A stretch of DNA of 46,873 nt, from assembly GCA_937907705.1 (NCBI GenBank), contig CALCVP010000073.1:1-46873 (forward strand). Reading direction: 5' to 3'. The translations under genes and the position numbers were made by a program. Below the pieces are notes generated by a model. It did not search any database, was not told the DNA's origin, and worked only from the letters and a program-made list of their open reading frames with translations. The stretch is from an uncultured Prevotella sp. (GTDB lineage Bacteria; Bacteroidota; Bacteroidia; Bacteroidales; Bacteroidaceae). Shown here piece by piece: positions 1-8,345 of this stretch (the stretch's first letter is position 1; every line of letters begins with the position of its first letter).

Positions 1-24
1 ATGGGGAGCTGCACCCCATTTTAT
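1..24 (+). terminator. Short hairpin, probable terminator of an upstream gene
   Basis: ATGGGG (1-6) pairs with CCCCAT (14-19) around a 7-nt loop and is followed by TTTAT. It probably closes a transcript that enters from the left, but the upstream gene lies outside the window. Confidence 0.4.
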
Positions 25-67
25 CAAAAATATTACAAGTTGCGGATTTTAGGGTTTATACAACCCA

Positions 68-109
68 TTGGCGGAATTAATTAAGTATGCACTAAATTAA
101 TTCCGCCAA
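68..109. terminator. Strong 15-bp hairpin upstream of the glycogen operon
   Basis: TTGGCGGAATTAATT (68-82) is perfectly complementary to 95-109 across a 12-nt loop. It lies upstream of the glycogen synthase promoter, so it probably ends upstream transcription. There is no clean T-run after it on the plus strand. Confidence 0.5.
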
Positions 110-217
110 CAGGTTTATGTAAATATTTTATGCTTGTTTTTTCTAAATCTTGATATTTCAAAATTATTAATTTTTATCAAGAAAACCATATATAGGGAAA
201 AACAAAGTACAAATATA

Positions 218-248
218 TTTGTGTATTCTATATTTTTTAATATCTTTG
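218..248 (+). promoter_or_regulatory. Bacteroidetes sigma-ABfr promoter of the glycogen operon
   Basis: TTTG at 218-221 is the -33 element and TATCTTTG at 241-248 is the -7 element, with a spacer of exactly 19 nt (222-240). This matches the family consensus TTTG-N19-TAnnTTTG perfectly. Transcription should begin near 254-256. That leaves about 15 nt of leader before the ATG at 270 and rules out the in-frame upstream ATG at 219, which lies inside the promoter. Confidence 0.85.
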
Positions 249-269
249 CGCTCGTTATACAGAAAAAAT

Positions 270-1955
270 ATGGCAACAAAACTACTATTACCAGATTATA
301 TCTTTGAGTCCAGTTGGGAAGTGTGTAACAAGGTGGGTGGCATCTATACAGTCTTGTCAACAAGGGCCAAAACGCTGCAAATCAAATTTAGAGATAGAAT
401 AATATTTATTGGTCCTGATGTTTTTAAGGAGGATAATCCTTATTTTATAGAAGACAAGAGCCTTTTTGCTGATTGGAAGAAGGCTGCTGTAGGACAAGGA
501 TTGAAAGTAAGGACCGGACGTTGGGATATACCAGAAAAACCAATAACCATTCTTGTCAAGTTTGAACAGTTCTATGCAGAAAAAAATGAACTGTATGGTT
601 GGCTGTGGGAACATTATCAAGTGGATAGCTTGCATGCGTATGGCGATTATGATGAAGCATCCATGTTTTCCTATGCTGCAGCTAAAGTGTTAGAAAGCTA
701 TTATCATTTCTATCTTGATGATACAAAGAAAGTTATTTATCACGGCAATGAGTGGATGACAGGCTTAGGACTGTTATATGTTAATAATAAGTTACCTCAA
801 ATAGCTACAATATTTACGACACATGCCACCAGTATAGGCAGAAGCATTGCGGGTAACAATAAGCCTCTTTATGATTATTTGTTTGCTTATAATGGCGATC
901 AGATGGCAGTAGAACTTAATATGCAGAGTAAACATTCTATCGAGAAGCAGACAGCAAAATATGTTGATTGCTTTACGACTGTTAGTGATATTACTGCTAC
1001 AGAATGTAAGGAATTACTTGATAAACCTGTAGATGTAGTTCTGCCTAATGGCTTTGAAAATGATTTTGTGCCAAAGGGTGATACTTTCACTAAAAAACGT
1101 AAATTGGCGCGTAAACGTGTGCTGGATGTAGCAAATGCACTATTAGGTTCCAATTTAGGGGATGATACATTGATTGTATCTACTAGTGGACGCTATGAAT
1201 TTAGAAATAAGGGCGTAGATGTTTATATTGAAGCGATGAATAGACTGCTTCGAGACAATGACCTAAAGAAAAATGTACTGGCTTTTATAGAAGTTCCAGG
1301 TTGGGTAGGTGAGCCAAGGCAGGATTTACTTGAACGTCTAAATTCAGGTAAGCAATATGATACACCGTTATATGTGCCTTTGCTTACACATTGGCTGAAA
1401 GATATGAGTCATGACAATGTGTTGGGTATGCTAAAATATCTTGATATGCACAATAGAAAGGAAGATAAAGTAAAACTTATTTTCATTCCTTGCTATTTGA
1501 ATGGTAATGATGGCATTTTCAATATGATTTATTATGATTTGGTGCTTGGAAATGATCTTTGCATTTATCCTTCTTATTATGAGCCTTGGGGATATACTCC
1601 ACTTGAGGCTATTGCATTTAAAGTGCCTTGCATAACTTCAGATTTATCAGGCTTTGGCTTGTGGGTAAACAAGGAATTGGGACATGAAGGAAAACTTATA
1701 GATGGTGTAAAGGTCGTACATCGCACTGACTATAACTATTCTGAGGTAGCTGATAGCATCAAAGATACTGTAGCAGAGTATTCTACATTTGCACCTAACC
1801 AAGTAAAAGCCATATCTGACAAAGCTTCAGATTTATCAAAGAAAGCCTTATGGAGTCAATTTATTAAGTACTATTATGAAGCTTATGATTTTGCGCTTAA
1901 GCATGCAGCAGAGAGAATGGAAAAAATAAAGAAAATTAATATCATTAATATATAG
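270..1955 (+). CDS. Glycogen synthase, GT3 (eukaryote-type) family
   Basis: Transfers glucose from a nucleotide sugar to the non-reducing end of glycogen, in the cytoplasm. The 561-residue product resembles GT3 enzymes such as yeast Gsy2 rather than bacterial GT5 GlgA. Visible landmarks are the N-terminal KVGGIYTVLS (about 21-30), HGNEW, FTTHATSIGRS (about 181-191) and the C-terminal acceptor/donor motif YYEPWGYTPLEA (about 436-447). The start at 270 was chosen because a perfect promoter ends at 248; the upstream in-frame ATG at 219 cannot be used. The phosphorylase gene follows after 4 nt, so the two are one operon. GT3 enzymes are known in Bacteroidetes; whether this one prefers UDP- or ADP-glucose cannot be read from the sequence. 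Confidence 0.93.
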   Translation: MATKLLLPDYIFESSWEVCNKVGGIYTVLSTRAKTLQIKFRDRIIFIGPDVFKEDNPYFIEDKSLFADWKKAAVGQGLKVRTGRWDIPEKPITILVKFEQFYAEKNELYGWLWEHYQVDSLHAYGDYDEASMFSYAAAKVLESYYHFYLDDTKKVIYHGNEWMTGLGLLYVNNKLPQIATIFTTHATSIGRSIAGNNKPLYDYLFAYNGDQMAVELNMQSKHSIEKQTAKYVDCFTTVSDITATECKELLDKPVDVVLPNGFENDFVPKGDTFTKKRKLARKRVLDVANALLGSNLGDDTLIVSTSGRYEFRNKGVDVYIEAMNRLLRDNDLKKNVLAFIEVPGWVGEPRQDLLERLNSGKQYDTPLYVPLLTHWLKDMSHDNVLGMLKYLDMHNRKEDKVKLIFIPCYLNGNDGIFNMIYYDLVLGNDLCIYPSYYEPWGYTPLEAIAFKVPCITSDLSGFGLWVNKELGHEGKLIDGVKVVHRTDYNYSEVADSIKDTVAEYSTFAPNQVKAISDKASDLSKKALWSQFIKYYYEAYDFALKHAAERMEKIKKINIINI

Positions 1956-1959
1956 TGTT

Positions 1960-4518
1960 ATGAAAATAAAAGCTGATTATGTCAATGCTCCACAATGGAA
2001 GGAATTGGCTGTAAAATCAAGATTGCCTAAGCAACTTGAATGTCTCGATGAGTTGGCTCACAATCTTTGGTGGGCTTGGAACTATGAGGCGAGAGACCTT
2101 TGGAAAAGTTTGGATGAAGATCTTTATGAGGAAGTTGGGCGTAATCCTGTATTACTGTTGGAGCGTTTGAGCTATGACCGTAAAGAGGAAATCGTAAAAG
2201 ATAAGATTATCATGAAGAGAGTAAAAGACGTTTACTCTCAGTTCCGTAACTATATGGATGTAAAGCCTGACACTACTCGTCCTTCTGTAGCTTACTTCTG
2301 CATGGAATATGGTCTGAACCAAGTGCTGAAGATTTATTCTGGAGGCTTGGGTATGTTGGCTGGCGACTATATAAAAGAAGCTTCAGACAGTAATGTTGAC
2401 ATGTGTGCAGTAGGCTTCTTATATCGTTATGGATATTTCAAGCAATCTTTAAGCATGGATGGTCAGCAAATAGCCAACTATGAAGCTCAGAATTTTAATT
2501 CACTTCCTATTGTGCGCCAACTTGACGCAGATGGAAAACCGATGGTTGTAGATGTGCCCTATATGAATTATCAGGTGCATGCCTATGTGTGGAGAGTAAA
2601 TGTGGGTCGTGTATCTCTTTATTTGTTGGATACTGATAATGAGATGAACTCAGACTTTGATAAACCGATTACTCACTCTCTCTATGGTGGGGATTGGGAA
2701 AACCGCTTAAAGCAGGAAATATTGCTTGGTATAGGTGGTATGCTCATGTTGAAGAAGTTAGGTATTAAGAAGCAGATATATCATTGTAATGAGGGACATG
2801 CTGCATTATGTAACTTGGAGCGTCTTTGCGATTATGTTCAGAGTGGACTTACTTTCAACCAAGCTCTTGAACTTGTCCGTGCATCATCTCTTTATACTGT
2901 TCATACTCCTGTACCTGCAGGCCATGATTATTTTGATGAGGGTCTTTTCGGCAAATATATGGGTGGCTATCCTGCGATGTTAGGTATTTCTTGGGATGAG
3001 TTTATTGGTATGGGTCGTACAAATCCTGATGATCATGGAGAGAAATTCTGTATGTCAACCTTTGCTTGTAACACTTGTCAAGAGGTGAATGGTGTGAGCA
3101 AGCTTCATGGTTGGGTAAGCCAAAAGATGTTTGCAGACATATGGAAGGGATATTATCCAGAAGAAAATCATGTGGGCTATGTAACCAATGGTGTTCATTT
3201 TCCAACCTGGGCTGCAACAGAATGGCGTAAGCTTTATGCTGCTAATTTTGATGAAAACTTTATGTATGATCAAAGTAATGAAAAAATTTGGCATGCAATT
3301 TACAATGTCCCTGATAATGTTATTTGGGACACTCGTATGGCATTAAAGAAAAAGCTTACAGACTATATACGTACGAAGTTCCGTGAAACATGGTTGAAGA
3401 ATCAAGGTGATCCGTCACGTGTGGTATCCTTACTTGAAAAGATCAATCCCAATGCTTTGATGATAGGTTTCTGCCGTCGTTTTGCTACGTATAAACGTGC
3501 ACACTTGCTCTTTACAGATTTGGAGCGTTTATCTAAAATAGTGAATGATCCGAAGCACCCAGTACAGTTTCTGTTCTCAGGAAAAGCACATCCTGCCGAT
3601 GGTGCAGGACAAGGATTGATAAAGAAAATTTATGAAATCAGTCAGCGCCCTGAGTTCTTAGGTAAGATTATATTCCTTGAGGATTATGATATGCAGTTGG
3701 CTCGTCGTCTTGTCTCTGGTGTTGATATTTGGATGAATACACCAACTCGCCCCTTGGAAGCATCTGGTACTTCTGGCGAGAAAGCTGAGATGAATGGTGT
3801 AGTAAACCTTTCTGTTCTTGATGGTTGGTGGCTTGAGGGTTATCGTGAAGGAGCAGGATGGGCTCTTACAGAAAAACGTACTTATAAGAATCAAGGTTAT
3901 CAAGACCAGTTGGATGCAGCCACTATTTATAGTTTACTTGAAAATGAGATAATTCCTCTTTATTATGATAAGAATAATGATGGTTATAGTGAAGGTTGGA
4001 TAAAGGTAATAAAGAATTCTATTGCCACTATTGCGCCTCATTATACAATGAAGCGTCAATTGGATGACTATTATGACAAATTCTATATTAAAGAGGCTAC
4101 ACGTTTTGCAAAGTTATCTGCTGATAATAATCGTCTTGCCAAAGAGATTGCCCAATGGAAAGAAGCTGTTGCAGAACGTTGGGATAATATACATGTGGTA
4201 TCTAAAGAGTCTGAGATTCCTTCTACGGGTGCAGAGACAGGTGTATCATATAAGATTAAATATGTTATAGACGAGCAAGGTCTTAATGATGCTGTAGGTA
4301 TTGAATTTATATCTGTCAAGAAAGATAATGATGGCGAAGAGCGTATTTCTAATGTATTTCCATTTAAAGTTACTGGTCATGAGGGCAATCTTTATACCTT
4401 TGAAGGTACAATAGAAGCTTCTGAAGCAGGTACTTATAAAACAGGAATAAGAATGTATCCAAAGAATGAGATCTTAGCTCATCGTCAGGATTTCTGCTAT
4501 GTAAAATGGCTTGAATAG
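1960..4518 (+). CDS. glgP: Alpha-glucan (glycogen) phosphorylase, GT35
   Basis: Releases glucose-1-phosphate from glycogen or maltodextrin, using pyridoxal phosphate. The 852-residue product is of the bacterial alpha-glucan phosphorylase subtype with an N-terminal DUF3417-like segment (LAHNLWWAWN near residue 30). The PLP region reads EASGTSGEKAEMNG (about 600-613), where the Lys after GE is the expected cofactor lysine. Other family motifs are CNEGHAAL and VTNGVHFPTW. Residues from about 740 form an extra C-terminal beta-rich part. It starts 4 nt after the glycogen synthase stop, so synthesis and breakdown enzymes are transcribed together. Two hairpins follow the stop codon. Confidence 0.93.
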   Translation: MKIKADYVNAPQWKELAVKSRLPKQLECLDELAHNLWWAWNYEARDLWKSLDEDLYEEVGRNPVLLLERLSYDRKEEIVKDKIIMKRVKDVYSQFRNYMDVKPDTTRPSVAYFCMEYGLNQVLKIYSGGLGMLAGDYIKEASDSNVDMCAVGFLYRYGYFKQSLSMDGQQIANYEAQNFNSLPIVRQLDADGKPMVVDVPYMNYQVHAYVWRVNVGRVSLYLLDTDNEMNSDFDKPITHSLYGGDWENRLKQEILLGIGGMLMLKKLGIKKQIYHCNEGHAALCNLERLCDYVQSGLTFNQALELVRASSLYTVHTPVPAGHDYFDEGLFGKYMGGYPAMLGISWDEFIGMGRTNPDDHGEKFCMSTFACNTCQEVNGVSKLHGWVSQKMFADIWKGYYPEENHVGYVTNGVHFPTWAATEWRKLYAANFDENFMYDQSNEKIWHAIYNVPDNVIWDTRMALKKKLTDYIRTKFRETWLKNQGDPSRVVSLLEKINPNALMIGFCRRFATYKRAHLLFTDLERLSKIVNDPKHPVQFLFSGKAHPADGAGQGLIKKIYEISQRPEFLGKIIFLEDYDMQLARRLVSGVDIWMNTPTRPLEASGTSGEKAEMNGVVNLSVLDGWWLEGYREGAGWALTEKRTYKNQGYQDQLDAATIYSLLENEIIPLYYDKNNDGYSEGWIKVIKNSIATIAPHYTMKRQLDDYYDKFYIKEATRFAKLSADNNRLAKEIAQWKEAVAERWDNIHVVSKESEIPSTGAETGVSYKIKYVIDEQGLNDAVGIEFISVKKDNDGEERISNVFPFKVTGHEGNLYTFEGTIEASEAGTYKTGIRMYPKNEILAHRQDFCYVKWLE

Positions 4519-4529
4519 AAATCAAAGCC

Positions 4530-4557
4530 AAAGTGGTAATTGATATGATACCACTTT
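4530..4557 (+). terminator. Hairpin just after glgP
   Basis: AAAGTGGTA (4530-4538) pairs with TACCACTTT (4549-4557), 11 nt after the glgP stop. It lacks a T-tract and may act together with the next hairpin. Confidence 0.5.
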
Positions 4558-4571
4558 ATGAAATTGTAGAG

Positions 4572-4620
4572 AGAAGTGGCATGTGTTTAATAATAAATAA
4601 GCAGTGCCACTTTTCTGTTT
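4572..4620 (+). terminator. Second hairpin after glgP, probable terminator
   Basis: AAGTGGCA (4574-4581) pairs with TGCCACTT (4605-4612), followed by TTCTGTTTT. The arms resemble the preceding hairpin (AAGTGG/CCACTT in both), so the pair may be a tandem terminator. Confidence 0.6.
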
Positions 4621-4668
4621 TAATAAAATATTTCTGTAAGTATAATAGAAAATGGTTTTTTTTGAATT

Positions 4669-4826
4669 TAAACCCAAATCGGTAATTAGAGATTTTTCCA
4701 TGCAAAAAGTTAGACTATAGCAGGTTATACTCTCGTTATAGTATCTGTATGCTAACATAATATGTGACTTTTGCTCTATTTTGAGACAAAATGGAAACGA
4801 AATTTTCTAATGACCGATTTGGGTTA
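4669..4826. repeat. Nested inverted-repeat element, MITE- or structured-RNA-like
   Basis: The outer arms AACCCAAATCGGT (4671-4683) and ACCGATTTGGGTT (4813-4825) are perfect complements. Pairing continues inward, imperfectly, through ATTAGA and TTCCAT. Inside this, GCAAAAAGT (4702-4710) faces ACTTTTGC (4767-4774), and ACTATA faces TATAGT in the centre. No credible coding sequence lies within. The remaining gap (4627-4668 and 4827-5197) is AT-rich, and I see nothing else in it. Confidence 0.6.
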
Positions 4827-5197
4827 AAATAGAATAACGATTGTAAATTATTCCTTACACACCAGAAAAACAATAGGAGTGGGTTTGTGTATATTCTCAG
4901 AAAGCAATTGATATATGTGGCATTTACAACCAAGAATAAAATGTTTCGAAAGCGTATAAATGCAAAAACTATATAGCCTACATATTGAATATGCGCATAA
5001 AATGAATTGTCGCTATATCTATAAGTGTTGGATTACCTTTTGAGAAAAATAAATTTAGAGAATTTATCTTAAGCTTAGTGGTAAACTATTTAGGAATATC
5101 ATTGATTTTGTATTTCTATAAAGTGGTTAAACTTTTTGTTGCCTTGGCTTTATAGAGAATAATATGTAAATATATTGCTTGAGGCAATTACGAGTAT

Positions 5198-5443
5198 TTA
5201 TTTTTTGAATTTGTGATAGAGTTTCCATGCCAGTAAAAATCCGTCAACTAAACCTGCTCCAGTATTCATTAGGGTTGATACATTGAAACCTCTTTTTTTT
5301 TCGGAAGGTTCTTGAAATAAACTGTGCCACTTTTTATTTATTTGTGTACTATTATTTCTTATTTCAGAAAGAATATACTCTTTGCGTTCTTCTATTTCTG
5401 AGAGTGAACGTAATGAAGTTTTGGATTGTGAAGTCTTATTCAT
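5198..5443 (-). CDS. Small conserved-context protein of the YtxH/holin cluster
   Basis: An 81-residue protein of unknown function. The first half is charged and Ser-rich, likely helical (SLSEIEERKEYILSEIRNN). The second half contains a short hydrophobic stretch (MNTGAGLVDGFLLAWKLYHK) ending in a basic tail, which may associate with the membrane. It is the last of three small minus-strand genes, 41 nt after the holin-like gene, and is probably cotranscribed with it. Small proteins of this type commonly follow YtxH and holin-X-like genes in Bacteroidetes. I recognise no domain. Confidence 0.7.
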   Translation of the reverse strand: MNKTSQSKTSLRSLSEIEERKEYILSEIRNNSTQINKKWHSLFQEPSEKKRGFNVSTLMNTGAGLVDGFLLAWKLYHKFKK

Positions 5444-5484
5444 CTTTTATAGTCTATAATTTATGAAATACCAGTGTGACAAAA

Positions 5485-5838
5485 TCATTTGTTATATACA
5501 AGTAAATTTGCAAGAAATTTCACTAATGGTTTCTCTATCCATCTTTTTTTGAAAAAAAGAAACAATAAGAATATAATGAAATAGAATGCAGCAATTAATG
5601 TGAATGCTAATGGGTAACCCAAATGAGGTGCTAAAGCAAAAAATACAGCAAAAGATATATAGGTCAGTACAGTTAAGGCTATCATAGAGAGAATAACAAG
5701 AAGTATCAATGCAGTAATGAGACGAACGGTTTTATCTATGATATCAAGTTTTACATATTCTTTTTGAAGGCCTATGTAATGCGTTATCAATTCAACCAAC
5801 TGGCCTATTGTTTCTATATTCTTGTCGGAAGAGAACAT
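5485..5838 (-). CDS. Phage-holin-family (holin-X/DUF1469-like) membrane protein
   Basis: A 117-residue protein with an amphipathic N-terminal helix (about 1-40) and two strong membrane segments (about 42-68 and 75-97) joined by a short Gly/Pro turn, then a basic C-terminal tail. This is the layout of the Actinobacterial holin-X-like family, which despite its name is usually a chromosomal envelope protein and not a lysis gene. It sits between the YtxH gene and a small hypothetical gene on the same strand. No other phage genes are nearby. A role in envelope homeostasis is an inference from the neighbouring YtxH. Confidence 0.8.
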   Translation of the reverse strand: MFSSDKNIETIGQLVELITHYIGLQKEYVKLDIIDKTVRLITALILLVILSMIALTVLTYISFAVFFALAPHLGYPLAFTLIAAFYFIIFLLFLFFKKRWIEKPLVKFLANLLVYNK

Positions 5839-5980
5839 GGTAATAATTTTATATTAAATGATTATATAAAACAAAAACAAGAATTAATCGTAAAAAACTA
5901 TGTGTCATGGAATTATGAATATAGCTTTTATTAAATTTATTTGAAATATTTGTTATATAAACTTTAAATCTCGTTCTTTA

Positions 5981-6079
5981 TTTGAAATGGGTTCTAAATT
6001 TATAATATCAATCAATGTGCTTAGTGAATTCAGCATTGTTTAGTTTACTTTTATGCTGTTTCTTAGAACCCATTTCAAA
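5981..6079. repeat. Perfect 17-bp inverted repeat with 65-nt loop
   Basis: TTTGAAATGGGTTCTAA (5981-5997) is exactly complementary to TTAGAACCCATTTCAAA (6063-6079). It begins 7 nt past the ytxH-like stop codon, inside the 247-nt gap before the holin-like gene. It could be a terminator-like or mRNA-stabilising stem, or a small non-autonomous repeat. Confidence 0.7.
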
Positions 6080-6085
6080 AATAGC

Positions 6086-6307
6086 TTAAACCTCTTCTTG
6101 GTTAGTTGCCGCATCCTTAATGTCGTCTGCCAAATCTCCCATTTCCTTACGGCTCAATTTAATGTTATGTTTTTGGCAGAAGTCATCAATAGCATCTGTG
6201 ATTTTTTCTCTTGTGTCTTTCCCTCTTTCAGGAGCCAGTAATAAGCCTAATGCTGTACCTGCTATAGCACCGCCTACAAATGCTCCAATGTAACCTAATG
6301 TTTTCAT
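6086..6307 (-). CDS. YtxH domain-containing protein
   Basis: A 73-residue protein with an N-terminal Gly/Ala-rich hydrophobic segment (about 4-26) followed directly by the YtxH signature LLAPERGKDTREKI (about 23-36). The rest is a charged helix. YtxH proteins are small membrane-anchored proteins of uncertain, stress-related function. This is the first gene of a three-gene minus-strand cluster, and a good sigma-ABfr promoter lies about 100 nt upstream. A perfect inverted repeat follows its stop codon and may make expression of the next two genes differ from this one. Confidence 0.85.
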   Translation of the reverse strand: MKTLGYIGAFVGGAIAGTALGLLLAPERGKDTREKITDAIDDFCQKHNIKLSRKEMGDLADDIKDAATNQEEV

Positions 6308-6408
6308 AATTCTTCAATATTTAAGTTATACAATAATGGTTGCAATCTTATATAGAGTTTGCGTATCGTAAAAACTATTAAAATAAGTTTGCTTATCCAT
6401 TTCGATAG

Positions 6409-6439
6409 CAAATGTACTTAATATTTCTTTTATATGCAA
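6409..6439 (-). promoter_or_regulatory. Sigma-ABfr promoter of the YtxH/holin cluster
   Basis: On the minus strand, TTG (6439-6437) and TACATTTG (6416-6409) are separated by 20 nt, matching the Bacteroidetes consensus. Transcription would start near 6402, giving a leader of about 95 nt. An imperfect dyad (6434-6450 with about 6463-6484) overlaps the -33 element. Confidence 0.65.
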
Positions 6440-6532
6440 TAGCTTTGGATTCTTTTTTAGTATATCCAAGCCTATTTTATGCATTTAACAAACTTTATGT
6501 AGATATTGTAAATGTATTTGGCTGAATTTGTG

Positions 6533-6540
6533 TAACTTCG
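6533..6540 (+). promoter_or_regulatory. Weak -7 element before the SPOR lipoprotein
   Basis: TAACTTCG differs from TAnnTTTG by one base and lies 20 nt before the ATG at 6561. No TTG at the right spacing was found, so the call is tentative. Confidence 0.3.
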
Positions 6541-6560
6541 CAAAATAAACATAAAGAAGA

Positions 6561-7073
6561 ATGTTTAATAAAAAATATAGAAGAATGAGAAAGTATATGA
6601 TATTAGGCGCAAGTCTTTGCATCGCAGTTGCGTTCACTGGCTGTAAGTCTTCAGAAAGTGCATATAGAAAAATGTATGAAAAAGCACAGGCACAGGACAA
6701 TAATAATCAATCTCAAGGAGCCGAGAATGTTGCAGTAGTAGCTCCTGTTGTTGAAAAGCCTGCAACAGAAACTACCGTTGTTGACAATGCAGATAATGTG
6801 CCTGTACGTCAAGAAAGTCTTTCTGTAGTTAGTGGCGATGGCTTGAAAAACTTTAGTGTTATTGTAGGGTCTTATAGTGTTCGTGCCAATGCTGAGGGTA
6901 TGCAAACTACCCTTAAAAACAAGGGATATGCTGCTCAGATTGCCTATAATTCATCTAACAGCATGTATCGTGTAGTGGCTGCTACTTATGACAGTAAAAC
7001 AGATGCTATACGTAGCCGTAATGAATTGCGTGCTCAATATCCTGATGCATGGTTACTTTATAATAAAAAATAA
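6561..7073 (+). CDS. SPOR domain lipoprotein
   Basis: A 170-residue envelope lipoprotein. A positively charged N-terminus and hydrophobic core end in the lipobox AFTGC (Cys at about 28). A disordered Gln/Val/Thr-rich linker (about 45-90) is followed by a C-terminal SPOR domain (about 95-170; NFSVIVGSYSVRANAEGM, then YRVVAATYDSKTDA). SPOR domains bind denuded septal peptidoglycan, so a cell-division-site location is likely. Alternative starts at 6585 and 6597 would shorten the n-region; 6561 is kept because a possible -7 element precedes it. ruvX begins 3 nt after the stop, so these genes are cotranscribed. Confidence 0.88.
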   Translation: MFNKKYRRMRKYMILGASLCIAVAFTGCKSSESAYRKMYEKAQAQDNNNQSQGAENVAVVAPVVEKPATETTVVDNADNVPVRQESLSVVSGDGLKNFSVIVGSYSVRANAEGMQTTLKNKGYAAQIAYNSSNSMYRVVAATYDSKTDAIRSRNELRAQYPDAWLLYNKK

Positions 7074-7076
7074 AAA

Positions 7077-7493
7077 GTGGCACGTATACTCTCAATCGAT
7101 TATGGCAAAAAACGTACTGGTTTAGCCGTTACAGATCCTTTGCAAATTATAGCAGGCGGACTGACAACAGTGGCAACCCATACGTTATTCGATTTTTTGA
7201 AAGATTATATATCAAAAGAATCAGTAGAGCTTATTGTAGTTGGAGAGCCAAAACAAACAAATGGCATGCCAAGCGAAAATTTAGCACGTGTAATGCATTT
7301 TGTTAATAGATGGCGTAAATTATATCCCAATGTACCAATGCAGTTGTATGATGAACGTTATACTTCTGTATTAGCCCACCAAACTATACTTGATAGTGGA
7401 TTAAGGAAAAAAGCCCGTCAGAAAAAAGCTTTGGTTGATGAGATTAGTGCTACAATTATTTTACAAAGTTATTTGGAATCGAAAAGAAAATGA
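7077..7493 (+). CDS. ruvX: Putative Holliday junction resolvase RuvX/YqgF, GTG start
   Basis: A 138-residue RNase H-fold protein of the YqgF family, implicated in Holliday junction resolution or in 16S rRNA 5'-end maturation. Family motifs are all present: SIDYGKKRTGLAVTD with Asp8, VVGEPKQTNG, YDERYTS and the C-terminal VDEISA. Length is typical (about 138). The start codon is GTG at 7077-7079, 3 nt after the SPOR gene stop, and no ATG gives a better N-terminus. The stop codon overlaps the def start (ATGA), suggesting translational coupling. Confidence 0.92.
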   Translation: MARILSIDYGKKRTGLAVTDPLQIIAGGLTTVATHTLFDFLKDYISKESVELIVVGEPKQTNGMPSENLARVMHFVNRWRKLYPNVPMQLYDERYTSVLAHQTILDSGLRKKARQKKALVDEISATIILQSYLESKRK

Positions 7494-8050
7494 TATTACC
7501 TATTTATATATACGGTCAACCCGTATTACGTAAGATATCGGAAGATATAACCCCTCAGTATCCAGAATTGGAACAGTTGGTAAAAAATATGTTTGCCACA
7601 CTTACAGAATCGAATGGAGTAGGTTTGGCCGCACCACAAATAGGATTGAATGTTCGTTTGGTAGTTATAGATTTGGATGTTCTATCAGAAGATTTTCCTG
7701 AATATAAAGGATTCAGGAAAGTATATTATAACCCTTATATACTTGAGTATGATGAAGCAAAAATGAGTTCTTCAGAAGAGGGATGCTTGTCTTTGCCCGG
7801 TATTCAAGAAAATGTTAAGCGTCCTACAAGAATACGGGTAAAATATTTAGATGCTGACTTTAATGAACATGAAGAGTGGGTTGATGGATATTTGGCGCGT
7901 GTTATGCAACATGAGTTTGATCATCTTGACGCAAAGCTCTTTATTGACAGGGTGTCGCCTTTGAGACGGCAACTTATTAGTGGTAAGTTAAAAGCTATTA
8001 AAGCTGGTAGATTTCGTTGTAGCTATCGAACCAAAGTGGTTCGTAAATAA
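7490..8050 (+). CDS. def: Peptide deformylase
   Basis: Removes the N-formyl group from nascent proteins and uses a metal ion. All three active-site motifs are intact in the 186-residue product: GVGLAAPQIG (43-52), EEGCLSLPG (about 96-104, metal-binding Cys) and QHEFDHLDA (about 140-148, the two metal-binding His and catalytic Glu). The start overlaps the ruvX stop by 4 nt. The operon order SPOR-ruvX-def is compact and is followed by an imperfect terminator-like hairpin at 8057. Confidence 0.96.
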   Translation: MILPIYIYGQPVLRKISEDITPQYPELEQLVKNMFATLTESNGVGLAAPQIGLNVRLVVIDLDVLSEDFPEYKGFRKVYYNPYILEYDEAKMSSSEEGCLSLPGIQENVKRPTRIRVKYLDADFNEHEEWVDGYLARVMQHEFDHLDAKLFIDRVSPLRRQLISGKLKAIKAGRFRCSYRTKVVRK

Positions 8051-8056
8051 TATACG

Positions 8057-8093
8057 GGTGTGTCTGTGAACCTTTTATGTTCTTAGATACACC
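8057..8093 (+). terminator. Imperfect hairpin after def
   Basis: GGTGTGTCT (8057-8065) pairs with AGATACACC (8085-8093) with one mismatch, with a further GAAC/GTTC pairing inside, then TTATTAT. It begins 6 nt after the def stop. The rest of the gap to 8345 shows no clear element. Confidence 0.55.
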
Positions 8094-8345
8094 TTATTAT
8101 CATTAATTACGTAGTTTTATTAAATGCTTAAATTTAAGCGTATATCAACTTGTATTAGTAATGAGATACTTTGAAGCAATTCCGTACTTTATTTTCGCTT
8201 GTAGGTATTAATTGTAATCTGTAGCTCGCTAACCTTTTCAAACAATTGGTACATACTGTTTGAAATTTGAGCGTAATTTTATTTTAAATAAGTCAAAACA
8301 TCTATTGTTAGGTGAGTTTTGTAAGTGTTAATCGTTTGATTTTCT

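Noticed and set aside
5198..6307. Prophage remnant suggested by the holin-like gene
   Set aside because: No integrase, terminase, capsid, endolysin or attachment sites are nearby. The family is commonly chromosomal.
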